64,000 bases of DNA. Origin: Filimonas sp. Lineage in GTDB: Bacteria; Bacteroidota; Bacteroidia; Chitinophagales; Chitinophagaceae. Each line of letters begins with the position of its first letter. Position 1 is the stretch's first letter. Below the pieces are notes generated by a model. That model was not told the origin of the DNA, did no database searches, and was given only the letters and a program-made list of their open reading frames with translations. A program made the position numbers and the translations under genes. Positions 36,515 through 44,886 of this stretch are shown here, piece by piece. The stretch covers positions 19,054-83,053 of the forward strand of contig JAFKHH010000025.1 of the NCBI GenBank assembly GCA_017306865.1, given 5' to 3'.

Positions 36515-36915
36515 TATTCTCTATGTACGATGTTAGATGCCTGTCCGACTAAACAGGCGGGTACGATGTAATAGTAGCCATTATTTCGGGGCCCGGCTAA
36601 TGGTTCGCTATTTAGCTGCCGTTGCGTCGCACTCGTCAGGGTTCTGTTCGTCATTCATCTATTCCTGGTCTCCAAAAGCCCCGGCGCGTGTCTTCACGCA
36701 TCGGTTGGTAACTGGTTCGTGAGGACACGAACCAGGGCGAAGGAATAGGTCACCTGTCGACTCCCGTCAACATATATTCGTCAGAGACGAAAACCCGGAA
36801 CATCCCGGTCGGAGACCAAGATGAGGAAACACTAGTAATAAGTAGACATAGGCCGGGAGGCCTGCGCCAGTAGCGGATAAATCTTGGTGTCACTTTACGC
36901 CTTGGTGTCTTTGTG
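36515..36915. repeat. Long intergenic repeat mosaic between ligase and TAL genes
   Basis: About 400 bp without a gene. It contains ATGTACGATGTTAGATGC words (36521-36540), the palindromic element (36693-36735, with GGTTCGTGAGGACACGAACC), a GAGACGAAAACCCGG...CCGGTCGGAGACC hairpin-like block (36785-36822) and a GGTGTCACTTTACGCCTTGG / TGTCTTTGTGGCAA tract (36887-36917). Confidence 0.8.
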
Positions 36916-36920
36916 GCAAC

Positions 36921-38213
36921 TCACGCCCCGCGTTTATCAATGAATTTTGTCACCTTCCGGCTTGTTTCAGACACCTGCATTTTAATAAGTTCTTCTGGCG
37001 CCGCATAACGGACAAAAGGCGTTACACGTAGTTTGGCTTGCAGGTAAGCCCTTATTTTATGGTCATTCTCCTCAGTTTTGGCTGCTGGCACAAGATGTAG
37101 CAATATCTCATCCAGCCCCACTTCGTTAGTAGACACCTCCACTACATAATCTACTATCTCATTCATGCCGTTCAGCAGGTCGAATAATGCCGAAGGATAT
37201 AATGTGGTGCCCTTAAACTTGATCATTTGCTTTTTACGCCCCAGTATCGGCGACAGGCGCATCGTATGCCTGCCACAACCACAAGGCTCATCAAAGTACA
37301 GGCAAATGTCTCCTGTTTTGTAACGTAACAGTGGCATACCCTCTATTCCCAGCGTAGTAATGGTCACCTCGCCCGGTGTGTTGGCTGGTACAGGTTGATT
37401 GTTCTCGTCTAATAGCTCTACAATGATCAACTCAGGCTGGTGGTGCCCGCCACGCCCTTCACTACATTCGGTAAAGGCTGTTTGCATCTCGGTAGAAGCA
37501 TATGTTGAATACAACCGGATATCCCACGCCGCTGTGATCTTTTGCCCAAGTACATTCAGCGAACAATCCTGGTTACGGATATTTTCACCAATACAGATCG
37601 CCTTTTTCACAGATGAGGCATTTATATCAAAGCCCTTGCTTTTTACATAATCGATCAGCTTTAGTATAAACGATGGTACCGCTACTATCGCGGTTGGTTT
37701 CAATCGCAAGATCGTTTCCCATTGCAACGACGGTACGCCCGGCCCCATACGAATAATGCCCGCGCCCATTTTACGGATACCGGAGTAGTATGCAATACCT
37801 GCCATAAACTGCCTGTCCAGCGTTAACATTAGCTGGTAAATATCTGTAGGCATACCTCCTGCCGTTACAAACGAATTGTATTCATTTTGAGCAAGCCTGT
37901 TTAGATCATTATCTGTCAAGGCAATCGTAACAGGGCTTCCCAGAGTGCCCGAGGTGGAAGTATATTCTATCACTTTTGACCTTTCTACACAAAGAAAATC
38001 GTCATTGTATTTTTGCAAATCATCTTTCGTCGTAACAGGAATAGCCGTTAATTCTTCTAGTGTACGTATTGACGTTACATCAATATTATTATCACTAAAC
38101 AAACGCTTATAAAAAGGAGAATGCTGCTGCAGGTAAGCCAATAGCTGTTGCAGCTTTTGTTCCTGCGTTTGCCTGATCGTTTCTCTTGATTGAAATGCTA
38201 TATCCTGTATCAT
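36921..38213 (-). CDS. Aryl-acid AMP ligase, phenylacetate-CoA ligase-like
   Basis: 430 aa. The ATP-binding P-loop is YTSTSGTLGSPV, and the core motif YSTYASTEMQTAF follows. Four cysteines in CLYFDEPCGCGRH are the zinc site seen in PaaK-like ligases. It should activate 4-coumarate and load it on an ACP or CoA as the starter. Ends 467 bp before the TAL gene on the same strand; its own promoter must lie between 38213 and 38370. Confidence 0.88.
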   Translation of the reverse strand: MIQDIAFQSRETIRQTQEQKLQQLLAYLQQHSPFYKRLFSDNNIDVTSIRTLEELTAIPVTTKDDLQKYNDDFLCVERSKVIEYTSTSGTLGSPVTIALTDNDLNRLAQNEYNSFVTAGGMPTDIYQLMLTLDRQFMAGIAYYSGIRKMGAGIIRMGPGVPSLQWETILRLKPTAIVAVPSFILKLIDYVKSKGFDINASSVKKAICIGENIRNQDCSLNVLGQKITAAWDIRLYSTYASTEMQTAFTECSEGRGGHHQPELIIVELLDENNQPVPANTPGEVTITTLGIEGMPLLRYKTGDICLYFDEPCGCGRHTMRLSPILGRKKQMIKFKGTTLYPSALFDLLNGMNEIVDYVVEVSTNEVGLDEILLHLVPAAKTEENDHKIRAYLQAKLRVTPFVRYAAPEELIKMQVSETSRKVTKFIDKRGA

Positions 38214-38369
38214 TGTTATTCTATAGTGAAGCCTGCTACAGCCCTTATTGTGACGAGAGACAAAGAAACCGAAATTTTAAAGATATTCAAAGAAGCTCTT
38301 TCTTACCCCTCTTATAGCCCGGCATCCATCGTAGGCATTCTTACGTATATTACAGTACAATTGGCTCAC

Positions 38370-39308
38370 ATGTTCAAATACCTGTTATCGTTAATCTGCA
38401 TGGCAAGCATTACCAATACATCCTATTCACAAGAGCATATACCAACGAGATATAAAGATGTGGTCTCTACGCAGGTGCAGGTATCAAAGGACATTAGCTA
38501 TGCTGACAATATACCGGCAGGCTCAAAAGAAAAATATTACCGCTTCAACCTCTATCAGCCTGCCTCAGACAGCATGCAGGTAACCAACAGGCCATTGATC
38601 ATTTGGATGCACGGCGGTGGATTTAAATTTGGTTCTAAGAATACAAATGAAGTGGAGGCCTGGTGCAACTATTTTGCACAACGTGGCTACGTGGCCGCCG
38701 CACTTAATTATCGCTTAAGCAAAAAGAATACACTGTTTAATTTTAAAGACCTGGTAAGCGGCGCTGCAGACGCAGTTGCAGATGCACGGGAAGCCATTGT
38801 GTACTTCAAAGCTCATGCGAAGGAGTATGGCATAGACCCAAACCGCATCATTCTCGGTGGCAATTCAGCCGGAGCTATCGTGGCATTACAAACCGCTTAT
38901 AGTACGCCTTCCCAGTTGGCATTATTGGCTAAAGATACTATGATAGATACGCCTGCTGTTACTACTGGCAAAATAGCTGCTGTCATTAACTTCTGGGGTG
39001 CTTTATTTAATATTGAATGGCTTAACAGCGCTACCGTTCCTATTGTGAGCGTACATGGGCGTAACGACAAAACTGTACCGGCTAACCAAAAAGGAGAATC
39101 GTTTTTTGGCAGCATACCGATCCATCAAAAGGCGGATGAACTACATATACCCAATGCCGTAAAGATATATGACGATTATGCGCATGAACTGGACAAACAT
39201 TTCAACCCGTTATTTTCCAGCGAGCCTGCAAGACAGAGAAGATTGGAAGCGGCACAGTTTGCAATAGATTTTTTGTATAAAGAATTAGTTTTAGGAAGTA
39301 ATCATTAG
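38370..39308 (+). CDS. Exported alpha/beta-hydrolase (esterase/lipase)
   Basis: About 312 aa from the Met at 38370, which begins a signal peptide (MFKYLLSLICMASI). The frame is open back to 38190, but that portion has no signal and reads through the divergent promoter region. The oxyanion motif is MHGGGFKFG, the nucleophile Ser lies in GGNSAGAIV, the Asp in HGRNDKTVP and the His in DYAHELD. Family II-type carboxylesterase. Whether it belongs to the pigment cluster is not clear. Confidence 0.87.
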   Translation: MFKYLLSLICMASITNTSYSQEHIPTRYKDVVSTQVQVSKDISYADNIPAGSKEKYYRFNLYQPASDSMQVTNRPLIIWMHGGGFKFGSKNTNEVEAWCNYFAQRGYVAAALNYRLSKKNTLFNFKDLVSGAADAVADAREAIVYFKAHAKEYGIDPNRIILGGNSAGAIVALQTAYSTPSQLALLAKDTMIDTPAVTTGKIAAVINFWGALFNIEWLNSATVPIVSVHGRNDKTVPANQKGESFFGSIPIHQKADELHIPNAVKIYDDYAHELDKHFNPLFSSEPARQRRLEAAQFAIDFLYKELVLGSNH

Positions 39309-39319
39309 GACATTAATCA

Positions 39320-39495
39320 AGAGGCATCTTTGTGTTCTCTGCGTTATTGTATCGCAAAGGACGCAGAGGATACGCGGAGAACACAGAGATATTTACAAAG
39401 AAACCTTTCGACAAATCGAACTACAGCGAAAGGCCGGTCCTCCGCCAGGCATTCACCACTCACACCTGACAACTCACAATTCACCATTCACCTCT
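39320..39495. repeat. Intergenic repeat mosaic
   Basis: CGCAAAGGACGCAGAGGATA words at 39350-39390, a CGAAAGG/CCTTTCG pair near 39402-39435, and ACTCACACCTGACAACTCAC words at 39456-39494. Confidence 0.7.
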
Positions 39496-39533
39496 TCACA
39501 ATTTCATAATCTGTACAAAACAGCACAAGCACC

Positions 39534-39541
39534 TAATTTTG
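39534..39541 (+). promoter_or_regulatory. -7 box before the phosphodiesterase gene
   Basis: TAATTTTG matches TAnnTTTG and lies 34 bp before the ATG at 39576. Confidence 0.5.
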
Positions 39542-39575
39542 GCCGCTCTCCCAATTTTCCTAAACAGATGACCAC

Positions 39576-40892
39576 ATGATACGCAAAAAACTATTCGCAG
39601 CTTTAACCGGAACGTTCTTACTAAGCAATTCTTTTGCCCAACAAGTACAACACGTAATAATTGTAACAATTGATGGCTTCAGGCCAGACTTTTATCTGCA
39701 ATCATCATGGCAGACACCTAATCTTAAACGCCTGATGAAACAAGGTGTATATGCAATGGGTGTAAATAGTGTGCTACCATCTGTCACCTACCCTTCGCAC
39801 ACAACCATTGTAACAGGTGTACAACCTGCGGAGCATGGTGTTTACTATAATGGCCGCTATGATGCTACAGGTAACAAGAGCAATGAAATTTATTGGAACG
39901 ATACATCTATACATGTGCCCACATTATGGAGTACATTACACCAGCAGGGCAAGAAGGTTGCATCACTGATCTGGCCTGTATCGGCCGATGCTCCTGTTGA
40001 TTACAACATTCCCGACATCGGCAATATGGGAGAGGATGTACGTAACACATTCAGCAAACCAGCCGGATTTATTGATGAAGTAAAGAAAAACGTGTTTAAC
40101 GATACTGCCGCGATCGATTGGGGACGCGATCCGAATGTAGCACGTATTGCAGCATACATTATTGCTAAAGACAAACCGACCTTGATGACAATTCATTTGT
40201 TGTCTGTTGACCATGCAGAGCATACGCAAGGCCGCTCCGGTCCTATGGTGGAGGAATGTATAGCCAGCGCAGACAGTGCAGTGGGCATTATACAAGAGGC
40301 ATTGGTAAAAAATGGCATTGCGGATAATACATTGCTGATCGTAACAGGTGACCACGGTTTTAAAAACGTAACAACAACAGTAAAACCGAATGTTTGGCTG
40401 GCAAAAGCTGGCTTGCAAAACAATATTAAAAAAGGAGACTGGAAGGCTCGTTTCTTCTCTTCCGGTGGTGCTGACTTTTTGTATATCAAAGACAGGAATG
40501 ACGCCGCTACGACTAAACAGGTAAATGATTTGCTGAAAGCGTTGCCCGATTCCGTAACAAAATATTTTGAGATCATAGACAGGAAGCAGCTGGATGCAAT
40601 TGGGGGTAACCCTGAAGTTGCGTTTGTTTTGTCAGGCAAGAACGGCGCAGCATTCAGCAATACAGCTACAGGTGAAGCAATAGAAGCAGGCAAAGGCGGC
40701 ACACACGGCTATTTCCCTAACTCTAAGGAAATCCAGACCGGCTTTATCGCTTATGGTGCAGGTGTAAAGAATAACGGCACTGTAATCAATGAAATGAACC
40801 TGCGCGATATTGCACCGTTGGTGGCGCATGTACTGGGTATCTCTTTCCCTTCTGCAAAAGGTAAGATTCCCGCAAGTATCCTGGCTAAGTAA
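39576..40892 (+). CDS. Exported alkaline-phosphatase-superfamily phosphodiesterase (NPP-like)
   Basis: 438 aa with a signal peptide (LFAALTGTFLLSNSFAQ). Metal-binding Asp in VTIDGFRPD, nucleophile Thr in PSVTYPSHTT, then LLSVDHAEHTQG, TGDHGF and GGTHGYF supply the remaining Asp and His ligands. This is the nucleotide pyrophosphatase/phosphodiesterase set, so it likely cleaves nucleotides or phosphodiesters in the periplasm. Single-gene unit. Confidence 0.9.
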   Translation: MIRKKLFAALTGTFLLSNSFAQQVQHVIIVTIDGFRPDFYLQSSWQTPNLKRLMKQGVYAMGVNSVLPSVTYPSHTTIVTGVQPAEHGVYYNGRYDATGNKSNEIYWNDTSIHVPTLWSTLHQQGKKVASLIWPVSADAPVDYNIPDIGNMGEDVRNTFSKPAGFIDEVKKNVFNDTAAIDWGRDPNVARIAAYIIAKDKPTLMTIHLLSVDHAEHTQGRSGPMVEECIASADSAVGIIQEALVKNGIADNTLLIVTGDHGFKNVTTTVKPNVWLAKAGLQNNIKKGDWKARFFSSGGADFLYIKDRNDAATTKQVNDLLKALPDSVTKYFEIIDRKQLDAIGGNPEVAFVLSGKNGAAFSNTATGEAIEAGKGGTHGYFPNSKEIQTGFIAYGAGVKNNGTVINEMNLRDIAPLVAHVLGISFPSAKGKIPASILAK

Positions 40893-41041
40893 CTAACGTC
40901 ACACTTTTATTATACATTCAACCGTAAACAAGTGGGTTCCTTGCTTTTGGGCAGGGAACTTTTATTTTACAGATATGCATCGCGATGTGCAATTGTGAAT
41001 GGCTTTATCATCACTGCTGTGCATCTATTAAGACATAAAGC

Positions 41042-41078
41042 AAAAGCGGCATACACAATTGTGTATGCCGCTTTTTTT
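41042..41078. terminator. Bidirectional terminator
   Basis: A perfect 34-bp palindrome with arms AAAAGCGGCATACACAA, giving A-runs and T-runs on both ends, between the convergent phosphodiesterase and alcohol dehydrogenase genes. Confidence 0.9.
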
Positions 41079-41131
41079 AGTAAAGACATTCCATATCTGG
41101 CCGACATGGAATGTTTATTTAAGTCGGGTTA

Positions 41132-42181
41132 TTATTTCAACGTTGCCATATCTATCACAAAGCGATATCTTACATCGCCTTTTTCCATACGCTCGTAAGC
41201 TGTTTCAATATCTTTAATATCTATCAGTTCTATATCTGACACAATATTATGCTCTGCACAAAAATCCAGCATCTCCTGTGTTTCTTTGATGCCGCCAATG
41301 CTTGAACCCGCAAGGCTTTTACGGCCTGCAATAATTGCAAATGGAGGAATAATGCTTGGAGTAGAAGGCACACCTACACAGATATGTACACCGTTTGTCC
41401 TAAGCAAAGAAAGGTACAACGGAAAATCATGTTCCGCACTTACTGTATCTAAGATGAAATCAAATGAACCTTTTGCTTTGGCCACCTGCTCCGCATCTGT
41501 TGTTACAACAAAATGATGTGCGCCTAGTTTTTTAGCGTCAGCCTCTTTCTTAGGCGAAGTGCTCAATACGGTTACATCTGCGCCTAATGCTACGCCAAAT
41601 TTTACAGCCATGTGACCTAAGCCACCCAGGCCTAATACCGCTAACTTATGGCCCTTACCTATTTTCCAGTGCTTCAGCGGGGAATAAGTAGTAATACCGG
41701 CGCAAAGTAATGGCGCAGTTGCTGCAAGCGGTAACTTGTCCGACACGTGCAATACAAATTCTTCTTTTACCACTATTGTGTTAGAGTAGCCACCATACGT
41801 AGGCGCCCCGTCTGTGTATTGGTTCTTGCTGTTGTATGTAAATACAGCGCCATTGTCACAGTATTGCTCCAAACCGTCTTTGCAGTTGTCGCAAGTATGA
41901 CAGGAATCAACCATACAGCCAGTTGCCGCAAGATCGCCTACTTTAAATTTGGTAACATGCGCGCCTACTTTTACTACGCGGCCTACTATTTCGTGACCGG
42001 GAATCATCGGAAAAATACCTTCGAACCAATCGTTCCTGACCTGGTGCAGGTCAGAGTGGCATACGCCACAGTATAAAACATCAAACTGCACATCATGAGG
42101 CCCCACTTCCCTACGCTCAAAATCCCACGCCTCAAGCGTAGCGCCAGCCTTTTGTGCTGCATAACCTTTTGCTGCTATCAT
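41132..42181 (-). CDS. Zinc-dependent alcohol dehydrogenase, cinnamyl-alcohol-dehydrogenase-like
   Basis: 349 aa. Catalytic zinc ligands in CGVCHSD and GHEIVGRV, structural zinc cysteines in CHTCDNCKDGLEQYC, cofactor loop GLGGLGHMAVKFG followed by STSPKKEADAKKLG, which fits NADPH. Members reduce aldehydes to alcohols. Stand-alone. Confidence 0.93.
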   Translation of the reverse strand: MIAAKGYAAQKAGATLEAWDFERREVGPHDVQFDVLYCGVCHSDLHQVRNDWFEGIFPMIPGHEIVGRVVKVGAHVTKFKVGDLAATGCMVDSCHTCDNCKDGLEQYCDNGAVFTYNSKNQYTDGAPTYGGYSNTIVVKEEFVLHVSDKLPLAATAPLLCAGITTYSPLKHWKIGKGHKLAVLGLGGLGHMAVKFGVALGADVTVLSTSPKKEADAKKLGAHHFVVTTDAEQVAKAKGSFDFILDTVSAEHDFPLYLSLLRTNGVHICVGVPSTPSIIPPFAIIAGRKSLAGSSIGGIKETQEMLDFCAEHNIVSDIELIDIKDIETAYERMEKGDVRYRFVIDMATLK

Positions 42182-42415
42182 AGTTTATCTTCTTTGTGTT
42201 GTAAAATTAGTTTCTGCCACGCCAGGGCCAATTATAAAATTCAAATAGAAAATTGTAAAATTCAAATTGCCGACACGGAAAAGGTATTCGTGAATCGTGA
42301 ATCGGCAATCGATTCCCAACAAATTACATCCTCTCATGCAACGCTTTCTCCTAAATAACCATCAACCGTGCAAATCGCCATAATACTACAACTTAAAAAC
42401 CAAATTGTTCAGGTT

Positions 42416-42934
42416 ATGAAAGCTACATTAGCCCTCACATTTATCCTGCTTGCCAGCACCTTCTTCTCATCCTGTTCTAAGGAAAAGTTCAATTATCAAA
42501 GTGATTACGATAAAAGTTATCACGTATGGCAGGCATTTAAAAGCAATTCACACAATTCTTACCGCTACAAAGTGGTTAGTGGTTCATGGATAGGAACAAG
42601 CTGGCAAACGGTCATTACTGTTACAAATGGCAAGGTTACGCAACGGTATTATAAACATACTGCGCCAACAAACTTTCCATCTTCCAGCCAGCAGGAATGG
42701 ACGGAGGATGAGAGCCACCTGGATACACACCCGCAAAGCGGCGCACTTCCTATATGGACGCTGGATGATATTTATGAAAAAGCTAAAATTGACTGGCTGC
42801 AAAAAAGAGATGACGCTACTACTTACTTTGAAACGAAGAACAATGGCATGATCTCAAATTGTGGCTATGTGCCAAATAGTTGTGCGGACGATTGTTTCAG
42901 GGGAATTACAATTACGCTGATAGAAGCGTTATAA
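42416..42934 (+). CDS. Lipoprotein with a DUF6174-like domain
   Basis: About 172 aa from the Met at 42416. Signal sequence ends at the lipobox with S-S-C-S-K (Cys near residue 20). The mature part (SYRYKVVSGSWIGTSW, VTVTNGKVTQRYY) and the end with the NCGYVPNSCADDC cysteines resemble small exported DUF6174 proteins. Function unknown. Ends at a strong terminator. Confidence 0.75.
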   Translation: MKATLALTFILLASTFFSSCSKEKFNYQSDYDKSYHVWQAFKSNSHNSYRYKVVSGSWIGTSWQTVITVTNGKVTQRYYKHTAPTNFPSSSQQEWTEDESHLDTHPQSGALPIWTLDDIYEKAKIDWLQKRDDATTYFETKNNGMISNCGYVPNSCADDCFRGITITLIEAL

Positions 42935-42952
42935 TAAGTGGGATTTATGCAA

Positions 42953-42986
42953 AAAAAGAGGAGAACCGGTTGGTTCTCCTCTTTTT
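42953..42986. terminator. Bidirectional terminator
   Basis: AAAAAGAGGAGAACC and GGTTCTCCTCTTTTT form a 15-bp stem with a 4-base loop, between the convergent lipoprotein and DUF2199 genes. Confidence 0.92.
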
Positions 42987-42988
42987 AC

Positions 42989-43507
42989 TTATTTGCGTGT
43001 TACTTTTTTGATTCGCTGCTCCGCCTCTTCCATAGCAATGCCTTCATAAAAATCTCTCACAAACGGCATATCCATCTGGCTTTCCTGCGGCACCAGTACA
43101 GGGCGGCCTCTCCTGTTGCTTACATACACTTTCACCTTTATATTGATCGTCTTTTCATACGGAGAAATATTATTACTCAGGTAACCTAAATAACCTGTTT
43201 CATAATCTTCCGTTTCAAAGTTTGCGATGTAATCATTAAAACTTTTTTCACCCAGTGATACCCACACACCATAATCAATTCTTGCATTGCTGCCTTTTAC
43301 ACGTTGTGTAAGTACGGCACGTACAAAGCGGTTTGTTTGTCCCTCATGCTCAATAATGCAAAAATCTTCGCTTAATGCAGCAAGGTCATCCTTTTCATCA
43401 TCTGACAGCCAGGAATAATAAATTGGCGCTGCATAGCCAATAGCCGGCCATTCTTCGTGTACCTGGGTCGTGTGGTTGGGGTTATATTCCATTTCAACAA
43501 GATTCAT
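42989..43507 (-). CDS. DUF2199 domain protein
   Basis: 172 aa, soluble. AAPIYYSWLSDDEKDD, then DFCIIEHEGQTNRFVRA and YGVWVSLGEKSFNDY are the usual DUF2199 blocks. Probably an immunity-like or regulatory protein in other hosts, but its role is unknown. Confidence 0.8.
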   Translation of the reverse strand: MNLVEMEYNPNHTTQVHEEWPAIGYAAPIYYSWLSDDEKDDLAALSEDFCIIEHEGQTNRFVRAVLTQRVKGSNARIDYGVWVSLGEKSFNDYIANFETEDYETGYLGYLSNNISPYEKTINIKVKVYVSNRRGRPVLVPQESQMDMPFVRDFYEGIAMEEAEQRIKKVTRK

Positions 43508-43705
43508 AACAAAAATTGTTTTTTAACGATTAGGCGTATGAGTTGTAAACGAGGACAATTTAGATGTTAGTTTACATTGAGCGACTCCACACCACACGTT
43601 ACATTATCACAACATATCCACATTCACTATTAAGATTGTTTGTATCCTGCATTTTACTGTAACAAAACAGCCGTTTTTTGCGTATAGGATCAGATAATTT
43701 TTTAT

Positions 43706-44743
43706 ATGAAAAATTTTGCTACGTTATTCTTATTGTTTATTTCATTTTATACTACTGCCCAGCCACAATTTGCGAAAATGAATGAGGCATTGCGCGCAGG
43801 TAATTATGAAAACATACACAGCATCCTGATCTCGCAGAATGATACAATTATTTACGAAGCATATTTTAATGGTTACAACCGGGACAGCCTTCACGATAGC
43901 CGTTCTTCTTTTAAATCCATCACCAGCCTTTTAACCGGCATTGCCCTGGACAAACAACTGATCAAAAATGTGAAGCAACCCATATCTACTTTCTTTCCTG
44001 CCGAAAACATTTTCGCTGCCGATACGCTGAAAAAACAAATCACTATTGAAAACCTGCTGGAAATGCGTTCGGGTTTTGATTGCAATGAATGGGATGATAG
44101 CAAAGATTGTGAAGCAGAAATGGAAAAGACAAGTGATTGGGTAAATTTTTCGTTAAGTATTCCTATGAAGAATAAACCGGGTACAACCTGGGCTTACACT
44201 TCATGTAATCCTGTGATCGTTGGCGGCATTATTGAAAAAGCCGCGAACATGCCGGTGATACAATTTGCAGATACCTATTTTTTTGCGCCGCTCGGCATTA
44301 CAAAATACCGGTGGACCACTGACCCAAGCGGACACGGCATGACAGGAGGATCATTTTACATTCGCCCGGTAGACATGCTGCAAATCGGGCAGCTTGTTCT
44401 TAACAACGGGAAAAAGGGCAATACGCGCATTGTTTCAGAAAAATGGCTGGAAAATTCCACGCGCTGTAACATACCAATACCGGGATCATCATTTGTACAA
44501 ATGAGCAGGTCAGCAGCAGCTATACCACAGCCTGCATACTATGGTTATTACTGGTACAGGGAGGAAATAAAAACAGCATCTGGTTCATATCCACTACTGT
44601 TTGCTTCCGGCAATGGCGGGCAATATATTATGATCATTAAACCGTTGAATATGGTTGTTGTATTTACACAAGGTAATTATGGAAAACGTGTAGCAAAACA
44701 GGCATTTGATATATTGGCAAAATATATTCTTCCTTCTGAATAA
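43706..44743 (+). CDS. Exported serine hydrolase, class C beta-lactamase/PBP fold
   Basis: 345 aa with a signal peptide (FATLFLLFISFYTTAQ). The S-x-x-K motif is SSFKSIT, the Y-x-N-like motif is WAYTSCNP and the final HxG-type site reads SGNGGQY. Members are esterases, D-aminopeptidases or beta-lactamases. Stand-alone gene. Confidence 0.87.
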   Translation: MKNFATLFLLFISFYTTAQPQFAKMNEALRAGNYENIHSILISQNDTIIYEAYFNGYNRDSLHDSRSSFKSITSLLTGIALDKQLIKNVKQPISTFFPAENIFAADTLKKQITIENLLEMRSGFDCNEWDDSKDCEAEMEKTSDWVNFSLSIPMKNKPGTTWAYTSCNPVIVGGIIEKAANMPVIQFADTYFFAPLGITKYRWTTDPSGHGMTGGSFYIRPVDMLQIGQLVLNNGKKGNTRIVSEKWLENSTRCNIPIPGSSFVQMSRSAAAIPQPAYYGYYWYREEIKTASGSYPLLFASGNGGQYIMIIKPLNMVVVFTQGNYGKRVAKQAFDILAKYILPSE

Positions 44744-44886
44744 GAAGACAAGGCGGGCAGCATTGTATATTTTATAAGTAAGGCTGGCAAATGATGCAAA
44801 CCAATATGCATTTGTACTTCTTTTACCGAAAGAATACATGTGTTCTTTTTAAAAGCCTTTAGATTAGCCTTCTATTGCAGCCAGCT

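Noticed and set aside
17930..39495. CRISPR array
   Set aside because: Repeats are degenerate, short-period and without regular unique spacers; no cas genes are present.
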